64,000 bases of DNA from Globodera rostochiensis. Taxonomy: Eukaryota; Nematoda; Chromadorea; Rhabditida; Heteroderidae. The stretch is from the NCBI GenBank assembly GCA_018350325.1, contig JAEVLN010000006.1:1387193-1451192 (forward strand), in the 5' to 3' direction. Below the pieces are notes generated by a model. The model saw nothing but the letters and a program-made list of their open reading frames with translations. It had not been told where the DNA came from and did no database searches. The first letter of the stretch is position 1, and each line of letters opens with the position of its first letter. A program made the translations under genes and the position numbers. Shown one piece after another: positions 20,073 to 31,049 of the stretch.

Positions 20073-23000
20073 TCAAAGAAGCATGTGCACATGAAAAATT
20101 TCTGCATCCGCAAACCGTGGGTTCTTTATAACATCGAAACCCTGTTGGGTTTTGACCGCATTGATTTCTGTTTCAGTAATACCTGTTAAAATTAAATTTA
20201 AAAATTTAAATTAAATTGTTTTTTTGCACCCAAAGTAATTTTGGCGTCGACTTCGCTCCACATCCAATTTCGTATCAAAACCAAATGAGCATAAAGTTCA
20301 GGGTCACATAGTCCCTTAAACCATTTTTTCATTTCCAATGCGAGTCCAATGAGCGGGTTTGGCTTATTGTGTGCCCACCATTTGCTAGTTAAGATAAATT
20401 GATATATTTTAAGTAAAAATTGAACATCTATCTAGTGGGTTTTGGAAATTGTTTAAAAACTATATACCCACAAAAATTTAAAGGATGAAAATCAAATTTT
20501 AAACATAAAAACAATTTTTGGGGTGTTTTTAAACATACTGAGGCAAGAACCAAAAAATGACCAATTATCAAAGGCAAAATTTTGTAGCGCATTAATAGTC
20601 AAAGCTTCTTACATTATGATTCTATGCATATCTGATTTCATCATTGGGGTGAACCACTGCCAAGCGCGTTGTTCCCTGTCGTGTTGGTCGTATTCGTAAC
20701 GGACAACGATCACATTGATTTCATTTAAATCGTACAAAGTGAAGCAGAAAGTTGATGGACAAATGGTAGCCACCTGCCGTTTGTCTGTCCAATGAGGAAA
20801 AACAATGACCGTGTGTTTATACCTGAATTTTTGTAAATGCTTATCGTACAAAGGATAAAACAAAAGGAACAAACTGTCTTATGAAAACACTTTTAAATTT
20901 TTTCATAGGGTGGAAGATAAAAAGAGGTTATATATGGTATGCCATGTCCTCCCATTTTACTTACTTTTCTTCGCCCATTTCGTCGAGCACAAGCTTTAAA
21001 GCTTTCGCTACCCTTTCATACTCTTCTTTGCTCTCGATGATTGGTGATTTACCTTTTGCTATTGTTTGTGCATAAGCGCTTGAAATTGTTGGCCAAGTCA
21101 TTGCCTGAATTAAACAGATATAACAAAAAATAAATGAACTTCCCAGATAATTCTAAAGCAAAAAATTAGCCAAAATGGGGTCCGATTTTTCAAAAGAGTA
21201 ATTCATCCCAGATAAAAGCAAAAATCATAACTAGGGTTGGCAGAAATATTGCCTAAAAAGACGAAATATTGCCTTACCGAAAATAATGATTAAAATCCCT
21301 AATCAATATTGATTTATTTTTTATTAAAACATTTTTCTGAGCAAATAATCAGCAAAAATCAATTTAATTGAGACAATAACCAATTAAAACATTTTTAAGT
21401 GATACGCCAAAAAATACTTTTGAGCCAAAAAATTTGCCAACATATGGATTTTTGGAGGAAAACAAAATTTTTCGAATAAATGTGTTCTAGGGTTGGCAGA
21501 AATATTGACTAAAAAAGACAAAATATAATCTTATAATATTGAATAAAAAATCCGGAAAATAATGATTAAAAAAAATCCTTAAAAAATGACCAATAAAAAA
21601 GAAAATTTGAAAAAGGGAAATCTAAACTGTTATTTATAGAACGATTGGCAAGAGTAAATTTTAAATAAAATTGTAAAAATTCTGTATTTTTAAGCTAATG
21701 ACAAAAAGACATGGTATTCCTTTGATTTGCTTAACTTACCAGTCTTGTGCTTATCCAGTCAGCCACATGTGCGGCAATTTCTTTCAATAACAATCCAATT
21801 TTTCTGTTTTCTATTTCAATTGTTTCGCCAGTATAAGAAAATTCGTTACAATGTGCCGCGATTAAAACCTAAATTGACAAAATAACAATATGATTGTTAG
21901 AAATATTGACGAAAAAAGGCGAAATATTGACTTATAATATTGACTAAAAACCCCCAAAATTTTGACCAATAACCCGAAAAATTGACCAAATATTGATTTA
22001 TTTTATGAAAAAAATAATTTTTTATGAGCAAATATTCAACAAAAAAATTTAATCCGATTGAGCACAATAACAAATTACCGCATATCCTCTTTTTATTGTG
22101 GACACTTTCCAATAAAAATAATACGCCACCCTCCAATTATTAACCATGACAAATAATTGTAATTTTTTGGAAAAATTTGAATTTGGCGCCAAAAATTTTG
22201 AATTTAGCGCCAAAAATTTTGAATTTAATGCCAAAAAAATTGAATTTTGGGTTAAAAATTTCGCTGCCCCACAAAACACCGAAGCCACGAAATACCGAAG
22301 CCACGAAACACCGACTAAGCCAAAAAACAACTAAACACCGAAAAAATAAAAATAAAAAATTTTAAAAGTCGATAAAAAGTTTTTTTAGGGGTATACAAGG
22401 GCGTAGAATCCGAATCTGACCTCCATTTCGTCCAATTCTGAATCCCGAACCCGGGTTCGAACATTTTTGAAAATTTAAAAAATTTCTAAAATCAATTTTG
22501 GGGCTCAAAATCGTTCTCAAAAAGCATGCATCGGGTCCGGGATTCAGAATTGGACGAAATGGAGGTCAGATTCGGATTCTACGCCAATGTATACCCCTAA
22601 AAAAATTTTTATCGACTTTTAAAATATTTATTTTTATTTTTTCGGTATTTCGTGGTTTTTTGGCTTAGTCGGTGTTTCGTGGCTTCGGTATTTCGTGGCT
22701 TCGGTGTTTTGTTGGCGCGCCAAAAATTTGAATTTAGCGCCAAAAATTTGAATTTAGCGCCAAAATTTTGAATTTTGGGTCAAAAATTTTAAAAAATTTT
22801 GAATTTTGAGCCAATAATTAGCTAAAATATGGATTTTTGAATGAAAAATGGCGAAATATAGATTTTTTTCCAAAAACCCAAAACTATGGATTTATATGGA
22901 CTAATAACTCGTTCTAAATCAAAAAATTTGCGAAATAAATGTGTTTTTTGGACTTCCACACTAAAAGCTATCTGCAAAAAAACATGTTACAACATGTTTT

Positions 23001-25108
23001 TGTCAGCCCTACTGATTATGTATTGAATTTTTCAAACTTTAATTTTTAATCACTTCTAAAAACGTACAGCTTTCATTAATTCCAAGCGGATTATTTCAGC
23101 AAAGTGCAACAGTGGATCTCTTAACCAACTGTTCCCCTCAGCAATTGTTTTTAACCAGCATCTGAATATTTAATTTTTTAAGAGTTTACGGAAACGCACA
23201 CAAAATGCGCCCAAAAAATCAACAACAAATAAATCACAGCTATTAGTATTGATTTTTGCCGATTATTAATTAAATTGTTTTTTAATAAAAATAACAATAA
23301 ACACTACGGTGGAACTTATAGTGAAAGCAATCCATGTACATACCTGTTACGCGATTCTCCCGTTTTTTGTAAATGCGAGTTCAATTTTCTTAGAGCTTCT
23401 CCGACCACTATACAGTTTCCGGCACGTAGAACTAAAACAAAATGTGTTTAAATTGAGTTAGTTACATTTTTGAATATATTATTTGCACTATTTAAGTCGG
23501 CAAGTGAAGGTGAAATTTCCAAATGAAATTTGGTGGGTGGGTATATCACCCCAGGGCTTTATTGTAAAATTTCAAAGAATTTTGCGGAATGAACTTGTGT
23601 GCCAAGTTATGACGTGCCAATAAAATTTTTTCACTTGCCGATCCCTCTTTTGTAAATATTGGATTATTATTATATCTAAATTTTTTAATGTTTTTTAGTA
23701 AAATTTACTTTTTTTTAATTCATTTTGCATGTCTGGCCACGATGCTTTAGCCAATAGTGCTATAAATTTTTTTGTTAATAATATTTTTATTTTAATATTT
23801 TTACAGCTTTTTATGAATTCGTATTCTTCCATCGGCATGGTCAAGTTTTGAAGATGTTGCTGTTCGATCTTTTGAAAAAGCTCGATAACAGCTACATAAC
23901 CTTCCGTCTCTTCGTTTGATTTCAAATTGCAATTGGTTATTAGGCTTTTTTTTAATTGCTGTAATATAATATTTTATGTTTTAATAAATATCAGGTTTTC
24001 CATCAAAAACCATGTCCCGACATTTGCGGCCTAGCCTTTGCGTATCCAAATTCAAAAAATACTTTATACCTGAGGTCAACTAGACTAAATAAATACCATT
24101 TTAAATTATTTATCTAAATTTCTCGTTTTGAACAAAAAGAAATGATCTGCTTAGAGTGGTACGCATTTGGCGGTACTTACCAAGCCATTACCTTTAATGG
24201 GGTCCGACTTAACCCACCCGGATGAAATGTATGACGTATTATTATACACTTTGCAATAAGTGAGGAATCAAATTCTGAAAATAGTTTTCACCTATATAGA
24301 CATTGCCTGTAGAGATACAGACCAATTCTTTAAAAAAATCAAAATGGCGGATTTTAAGAAACGATCTAGCACCACCAAAATCTTCAACAAAAAATCCTGA
24401 TTACTCACAATCAGAACACCACTCGGAGACGTTATAGGCCTTTCACAGTAAGCAATGAATTTTTTTTGATATTGAGACCTATCTCTGAGCGGATTCGTTA
24501 TTTCAATGTAGAATCCCTCAATGTTCATCAACGGTATTATGATTTTCTGAAAATAAATAAATATGAAAATACATTCCATACTTAAATAAAGTAGCTTTAT
24601 TTTTAACGTTTACAATACCTCTTCAAATTCCTGATCAACTAAATAAAATTTTATTGATGATGTTTCTTTTTGTATTTCTTGTGAGATCGCATCAAGCTGG
24701 GTTTTTACAAAGTCATGCAATGTTTTAATGGATTTTTGCTCTTCTGATTCCGGCTTAAAATTTAAATATATGCAAATGAAATAAGGAGTAAATAAATAAA
24801 ATTTGCAAACATTTTTACTTCAAATGCGATTTTGGCTGCTGTCGCAATAAAGGCGCCCACTGGACTTGCGATGCGAACGAAATTCAAGGCGTTCTCACTT
24901 ACAAATTTCAATTTTGCAACGATGTCGTATGTTGAGGCCGTTAGCGACGAAAATTGATCTGCCATATCCTTCACATTCCCAGGGTCTTAATGATAATAAA
25001 TTTGTGTAAATAATAGAGAAAGGCGCTTAGACACCGACCGATTGCTAATGCTTTTGGCCATAAAAGAACCAGGCCCAAAAAGCTGACCTTTAAAAGAAAG
25101 TTTGACAT
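20073..25108 (-). CDS. Predicted secreted, diversifying multi-exon protein, left copy
   Basis: The start at 25108 gives a strong signal peptide (MSNFLLKVSFLGLVLLW, cleavage after KALA); an upstream in-frame ATG at 25171 would only lengthen it. About 12 exons follow on the minus strand, mirroring the right copy: FSSLTASTYD exon near 24824-24984, KTLHDFVKTQLDA exon near 24620-24755, IEGFYIEITNPL exon near 24410-24545, NLTMPMEEYEFIKSC exon near 23715-23955, LRAGNCIVVGEALRK near 23342-23430, CWLKTIAEGNSW near 23090-23160, VLIAAHCNEFSY near 21745-21870, MTWPTISSAYAQ near 20965-21105, VIVFPHWTDKRQVA near 20615-20865, WWAHNKPNPLIGLALEM near 20245-20385, and a last exon ending at TGA 20073. All exons are open in phase where I checked them. 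Predicted size is about 575-580 aa, mostly helical. No family recognised. Confidence 0.68.
22150..22850. repeat. Foldback repeat present only in the left arm
   Basis: Arms of about 250-280 bp pair around 22510-22520. AAGTCGATAAAAA..GGGGTATAC pairs with GTATACCCC..TTTTTATCGACTT, and further out CACCGAAGCCACGAAATACC pairs with GGTATTTCGTGGCTTCGG. Outside lie repeated TTTGAATTTAGCGCCAAAAA units. The corresponding intron position in the right arm lacks it. Confidence 0.8.
23494..23643. mobile_element. 150-bp MITE with CGGCAAGTGAA ends (left arm)
   Basis: Terminal inverted repeats CGGCAAGTGAA / TTCACTTGCCG. The same element lies at the mirrored intron position in the right arm, so it was inserted before the inverted duplication. 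Confidence 0.65.
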
Positions 25109-25724
25109 AATTATGCACAAATAAGGGGCAAAGAATCGAATAATTAATACCAAGTTCACGATCTTGGCCATTGTTTCAATGGGGTGACAAATGTGGGAGT
25201 TTCGCTGAGGTGACGAGTTGAGGTGTGTGATTAGTTGTCGCGCTACGAAATTTTTTTCACGCAAATAACACCAGAAAATGTGAAATTGATTCTTAAATAA
25301 GCAAAAAATGTAGTTGAATATTTTTTTGAATTTTTCTCAAAATAATATTTTTTAATTGCTTTTACACACTTTTATGGGGCTAATTACAAAATTTTGTTAC
25401 ATTTAGAGACCGGACTTGGGCTTCGAGACAAGAATCGAGACGAGATTCTAGTCTCGTCTCCAAAAATCTTGACATCTCGATCTAATGTTGTCAAGACGAG
25501 AATTATAATAAATAATAATGAGCCACATTAATGTGCTTGGTATTAAATAATGAGCCACTTTATTTGCTAACTTTGCAAATAGCGCCAATATTTTTCTATC
25601 CGATGCACAATTTATTTATACAATTTTATATGCGAATAAAGTCAATAAATTGATTGGCAATATTTCAATAATTGCGCAAATATTACATTTACGTCAGTGT
25701 CCATTTCGGCCGAGAGTGTTTTCG

Positions 25725-25963
25725 TAAGTGGTTATTTGCCACCGGTTAAATAAATATCCACATATTAAAATTGAATATTTTGTTTTTTTAAATAATTATA
25801 GCATTTCCGATTAATTTCGAGGAGTGTTTTCGTAAGTGGTTATTTGCCACCGGTTAAATAAATATGCCACATATTAAAATTGAATATTTTTTTAAAATAA
25901 TTATAGCATTTCCGATTAATTTCGAGGAGTGTTTTCGTAAGTGGTTATTTGCCACCGGTTAAA
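25725..25963. repeat. 108-bp minisatellite, left arm
   Basis: Three partial units with TGGTTATTTGCCACCGGTTAAA and AGGAGTGTTTTCGTAAG, mirroring four units at 30211-30560. Confidence 0.85.
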
Positions 25964-26656
25964 TACAGGGTGACAAGAAAGTTCCCGGACACTTTATTTT
26001 TATCGTAACTTTTTTGAAACACAACCAAATGCGATCAAAATACAATCAAAATCAATGGGCCCAGAAAAATGTGCAAAATTGGTTTTGCCACAAAATTTTA
26101 TCGGAGATTAAAAATAATGAACAAAAATGGGGAAAAGAAAAACATGTTTTTTTTAGTGGTTGTTATGCTACTTTTCGACTTATTAAAGCCTATTTTCTAG
26201 GTTTTTATTTTTAAAACTTAAAAACCTAAAAAAACCTATTTTGGAGTTTTGCCTAAAATTTATCAATAAAATGCAATAAAAAGGAGAAATTTGTTAAAAA
26301 AATTTAAATGAGTGCAAAAATTTTTTTAAGTTTAAATTTGGCTTAAAATTTTTTTGTAAATTTAAATTTGGCGCAAAATTTTGTTTGAAAATTTAAATTT
26401 GGCGCAAAAAATTTTTGAAAATTTAAATTTGGCGCCAAAAATTTTGCGTATATTCAAAATTTTTTTACAATTTTTCAACTTAAACCTTAAATTTGCAACT
26501 TTTTAGGAATAATTTTGCTCATTTTTAGCACCTATTTAGCCTTTTTAAGCACCTAAAATCGCATCCCTAATATTTATTACAAAATAAAAAATAGCTTGCG
26601 GCCAAGGGGTCGTGACGGCCCCTTGTGCTCGTGCTCTCCATGGCACGCAGTCGCGT

Positions 26657-26690
26657 GCGTGTGTGTGTGTGTGTGGGTGTGTGTGTGTCT
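26657..26690. repeat. (GT)n microsatellite
   Basis: GCGTGCGTGTGTGTGTGTG continuing for about 34 bases just inside the transposon. Confidence 0.95.
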
Positions 26691-26753
26691 ATATTTTTTT
26701 TCCCTGCCCTGCACTTTTTTGCTTGGTAAGGGAAAAAAGGGTTTAAACTTTTT

Positions 26754-28640
26754 ATGGACAAATTCATTGATCAGATTTTAGGCATTGAATCGGTTCAACA
26801 CCTATGCAGAGCGTTGAATGCGGCAAATAGGAAAATCGCAACACTCCAACGTCAGCTTCAGGCGAAGGAAGAGGAGCTGTCGCTGATCAGCTACCGACCG
26901 ACGACACGAACGAAGCCCACGGCTAGGAGAGCTCTGTCTTTGGACCAACTAACGCCGAACAGCAAGACATGCCGAGTCAAGGAAATTGCGGACAAGCTGC
27001 AACAGTGCTTCCGTCCAAGCTTGTCAGCTTTAATTTTTGGCAATCTGAGTATTTTTAGAATCACCTCTCGACGAAGTTAACAAATTTCTTCGACTTGCAC
27101 GGCATCAGGCAGACTTCAAGTCGCCCAAAAAGGCAGCTGAGAAGAGGACGAAAAAAGGACGGACGAGACCCACTGAAAAAGCGACTGGTGAGCCATGCAC
27201 GTTTTGAGGTGCGGAAAGATTTCGGAGGCCGTGAAACGTTTCTCTGCATGAACGTGAAAGACGTGCTTACGCACCGTGTCGAAACACTGTGGAAGAACGG
27301 TAAATTTTTGTTTTTTTTTTAACTAAACTCTCAGTTACAGGCAAGCTGAACAATAAATTCGACGGCAAATTTCTGATCGCTCTCCTGGGGGATCGCGGGG
27401 GCGGTTCTGTCAAAATAGGCCTGCAAATTGGCAACCTTCAATGTGACGTGAATTCGCCAAAAAACTTTACCCTGATCGCTTTCTGGGAAGGCTCTGAGAC
27501 GCGATCAAAGATGGAGCTTCGACTTGGGCCGGTTCTGGAGCAGTTGGCACAGCTTAGGGAACTGACGCTGGAGGAAGCGGGCACAAAGTTGCCAATCGAG
27601 TGGTGGGAATTAATTAAATGCGGGGTTAAATGAGTCTTCAGGTTCCTCTGCGGCGATATGTCCTTTATATGCGCATGGTAAGGCCACATGGGTCCTGTTG
27701 CCGCCTTTCCGTGTGCCCTTTGTCGCGTTCCGTCCCACAATCACGGAAAAACAATCATCGGACAACGAACGGTCCAATCAATGGAACGGGGCGCCTTGAT
27801 CTTCAGTCGAAGGACAGCTGGCAGCAGCAAACACACAACAGCAGATTCAATTGCTTCTGGAAGCCAGAAGGCTCGTCCGCTTTTTCCAGTGCCGCCTGTA
27901 AACGTTATACCATCTCCGTTCCACACACTGCACAGTGCGGGGCGCAAATGCATTGACTTTTTTGAAATGCATGCAAAGCTGGCTCAAATAATGGCAAAAA
28001 GTGGAGTTATTCGACATGCCAAGACTCAGGAATACACAAGTCATGCATATTTTCGTTACTATTTTACTACCGAAACTTAGGACACATCATGAAACGGCTT
28101 TTGTGTGCATCGGCTGAAATCAGATCGATCGGGTCGCAGTTTGCACAGGACACGGCCGACTTACTTGATGACATTAGCGAGCTGCACCAGTACGGACAGG
28201 CCACGATAATGATGCCGGAACAGATCAGCACGTTTGGTGCAAAATGTTTTGCCATCTCAAGCTATTTTCGGGTCGAACATTGATGTCGAAAACAATTTAA
28301 ATTGTGCTTTAGACTCTACGCGCATGTCATCACGGCTCCGAACGCGTCGGCAACATTTTCACACCGAAACTGCATTGGCTTCTGGGCCACGGACCTGACT
28401 TCGCAAGGCGCTGGGGCTGGTTCGGGTGGCTGTCTGAGCAAGGCATTGAACACTTACACCACGTCTTGAACAAACAGGTTGAGTGTTTTGGGGTGGAGGA
28501 GATTTAGCGGATAATAGGAATTTTAGGCCGAACGCTTCAAGCACTTCAAAGGCGATCAACTTTTGCTGAAGATAGGGCAGAATCAAACACTCCTTAACGA
28601 AGTGTTCGATCGGCGTTGTCTGTTAGCGTGCTTTTGGGGG
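26754..28640 (+). pseudogene. GDKGG / CGDM / EQGxExxH family protein, decayed, inside the transposon
   Basis: Segments in order: a coiled-coil start (MDKFIDQILGIESVQHLCRA), KFLRLARHQADFKSPKKAA near 27075, VKDVLTHRVETLWKNG near 27260, then 27344-28080 with LLGDRGGGSVKIGLQIGN, NSPKNFTLIAFWEGSE, FLCGDMSFICA, HMGPVAAFPCALCRVPS and a Cys/His-containing stretch. After that come an exon from 28315 with FTPKLHWLLGHGPDFARR and LSEQGIEHLHHVLN, and a short last exon from about 28528. This motif order occurs in uncharacterised metazoan proteins that I associate with mobile elements. Frame breaks near 27180 and in-frame stops TGA (27631-27633) and TAA (27685-27687) show it is broken. Its position between transposon ends makes it the candidate transposase. 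Confidence 0.65.
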
Positions 28641-28739
28641 CGGGTTGAAATATTTTTGAAATTAGTGTATTTTTTATTTATTTTTCTTTTCGCGTCGAAA
28701 CTCTTGGCGAAAGGGTTCAGCGGTAATAATATGCAAAAA

Positions 28740-29076
28740 TGAAACGCTGTGCTCCTTCCTTTTGCATTTCTACCCGTCTAACACCTGCATTTCAACTTTC
28801 CATTCATTTGTTTTGCTTAATTCTGCTTTACATTATATCTGATTGGTGCACCTGCCGTTTTTTCCCCGACTTTCGGTGGGTCGGGTTTTTCCCCGGCGGG
28901 CTGTCCCTACCCCTCTTTTTCCTCTCAATCTTCCCCCCCCCCTCTTTTTGTGTCACTTTTTCCCTTTTCCATTCCAATTTCATTGCTTTCTCCACTCGAT
29001 TCTTTTGCCTTCATCATTTTTCCAACTTTTCCAATTTTGCTCATATTTTCCATCAATTTATTTTGCATTGCCTTTT
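28740..29076. other. Pyrimidine-rich internal transposon DNA
   Basis: TTTTCC/CCCCTCTTTT-rich sequence between the pseudogene and the expanded right TIR. The 120-codon frame here is compositional, Phe/Leu/Ser-rich, without supporting features. Confidence 0.4.
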
Positions 29077-30045
29077 CCCCATTTTTGTTCATTATTTTTA
29101 ATCTCCTATAAAATTTTGTGGCAAAACCAATTTTGCACATTTTTCTGGGCCCATTGATTTTGATTGTATTTTGATCGCATTTGGTTGTGTTTCAAAAAAG
29201 TTACGATAAAAATAAAGTGTATTGTAAAAAAATTTTGAATATACGCAAAATTTTTGGCGCCAAATTTAAATTTTCAAAAATTTTTTGCGCCAAATTTAAA
29301 TTTTCAAACAAAATTTTGCGCCAAATTTAAATTTACAAAAAAATTTTAAGCCAAATTTAAACTTAAAAAAATTTTTGCACTCATTTAAATTTTTTTAACA
29401 AATTTCTCCTTTTTATTGCATTTTATTGATAAATTTTAGGCAAAACTCCAAAATAGGTTTTTTTAGGTTTTTAAGTTTTAAAAATAAAAACCTAGAAAAT
29501 AGGTTTTAATAAGTCGAAAAGTAGCATAACAACCACTAAAAAAACATGTTTTTCTTTTCCCCATTTTTGTTCATTATTTTTAATCTCCTATAAAATTTTG
29601 TGGCAAAACCAATTTTGCACATTTTTCTGGGCCCATTGATTTTGATTGTATTTTGATCGCATTTGGTTGTGTTTCAAAAAAGTTACGATAAAAATAAAGT
29701 GTATTGTAAAAAAATTTTGAATATACGCAAAATTTTTGGCGCCAAATTTAAATTTTCAAAAATTTTTTGCGCCAAATTTAAATTTTCAAACAAAATTTTG
29801 CGCCAAATTTAAATTTACAAAAAAATTTTAAGCCAAATTTAAACTTAAAAAAATTTTTGCACTCATTTAAATTTTTTTAACAAATTTCTCCTTTTTATTG
29901 CATTTTATTGATAAATTTTAGGCAAAACTCCAAAATAGGTTTTTTTAGGTTTTTAAGTTTTAAAAATAAAAACCTAGAAAATAGGTTTTAATAAGTCGAA
30001 AAGTAGCATAACAACCACTAAAAAAAACATGTTTTTCTTTTCCCC
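29077..30045. repeat. 482-bp tandem duplication of the transposon right TIR
   Basis: The segment with CCCCATTTTTGTTCATTATT starts at about 29077, 29559 and 30042, so the right terminal repeat is present two-plus times in tandem while the left end has a single copy. Confidence 0.88.
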
Positions 30046-30210
30046 ATTTTTGTTCATTATTTTTAATCTCCGATAAAATTTTGTGGCAAAACCAATTTTG
30101 CACATTTTTCTGGGCCCATTGATTTTGATTGTATTTTGATCGCATTTGGTTGTGTTTCAAAAAAGTTACGATAAAAATAAAGTGTCCGGGAACTTTCTTG
30201 TCACCCTGTA

Positions 30211-30570
30211 TTTAACCGGTGGCAAATAACCACTTACGAAAACACTCCTCGAAATTAATCGGAAATGCTATAATTATTTAAAAAAACAAAATATTCAATT
30301 TTAATATGTGGCATATTTATTTAACCGGTGGCAAATAACCACTTACGAAAGCACTCCTCGAAATTAATCGGAAATGCTATAATTATTTTTAAAAAAAATA
30401 TTCAATTTTAATATGTGGCATATTTATTTAACCGGTGGCAAATAACCACTTACGAAAGCACTCCTCGAAATTAATCGGAAATGCTATAATTATTTAAAAA
30501 AACAAAATATTCAATTTTAATATGTGGATATTTATTTAACCGGTGGCAAATAACCACTTACGAAAGCACT
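30211..30570. repeat. 108-bp minisatellite, right arm
   Basis: Four units beginning AACCGGTGGCAAATAACCAC at about 30214, 30323, 30430 and 30538. Confidence 0.9.
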
Positions 30571-31049
30571 CTCTGCCGAAATGGACACTGACGTAAATGT
30601 AATATTTGCGCAATTATTGAAATATTGCCAATCAATTTATTGACTTTATTCGCATATAAAATTGTATAAATAAATTGTGCATCGGATAGAAAAATATTGG
30701 CGCTATTTGCAAAGTTAGCAAATAAAGTGGCTCATTATTTTAATACCAAGCACATTAATGTGGCTCATTATTATTTATTATAATTCTAGTCTTGACAACC
30801 CCATAAAAGTGTCTAAAAGCAATTAAAAAATATTATTTTGAGAAAAATTCAAAATATATTCAACTACATTTTTTGCTTATTTAAGAATCAATTTCACATT
30901 TTTTGGTGTTATTTACGTGAAAATAAATTCGTAGCGCGACAACTAATCACACACCTCAACTCGTCACCTCAGCGAAACTCCCAACAATGGCCAAGATCGT
31001 GAACTTGGTATTAATTATTCGATTGTTTGCCCCTTATTTGTGCATAACT

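Larger units (their letters stand above)
19897..25963 (-). repeat. Giant inverted repeat 1, left arm
   Basis: Read on the minus strand, this arm matches 30211-36842 in content and order: gene exons, introns, a shared MITE and a flanking minisatellite. The arms have diverged by substitutions, a 0.6-kb foldback insertion at 22.15-22.8 kb here, and several MITEs in the other arm. Such differences argue against an assembly or hairpin-read artefact. Confidence 0.9.
25966..30208 (+). mobile_element. TA-flanked DNA transposon with long TIRs at the palindrome centre
   Basis: Ends CAGGGTGACAAGAAAGTTCC and its reverse complement are flanked by TA on both sides (25964-25965, 30209-30210). The terminal inverted repeat extends about 500 bp (25966-26472). 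At the right end the repeat is expanded into tandem copies. TA target duplication and a CAGGGTG start are typical of Tc1/mariner-like and related groups. The internal gene is not a DDE protein I recognise, so the superfamily is open. Confidence 0.8.

Noticed and set aside
28739..29157. Hydrophobic 100-120-codon frames near 28.8-29.1 kb
   Set aside because: Pyrimidine-rich composition explains the Phe/Leu/Ser content; no start context or homology.
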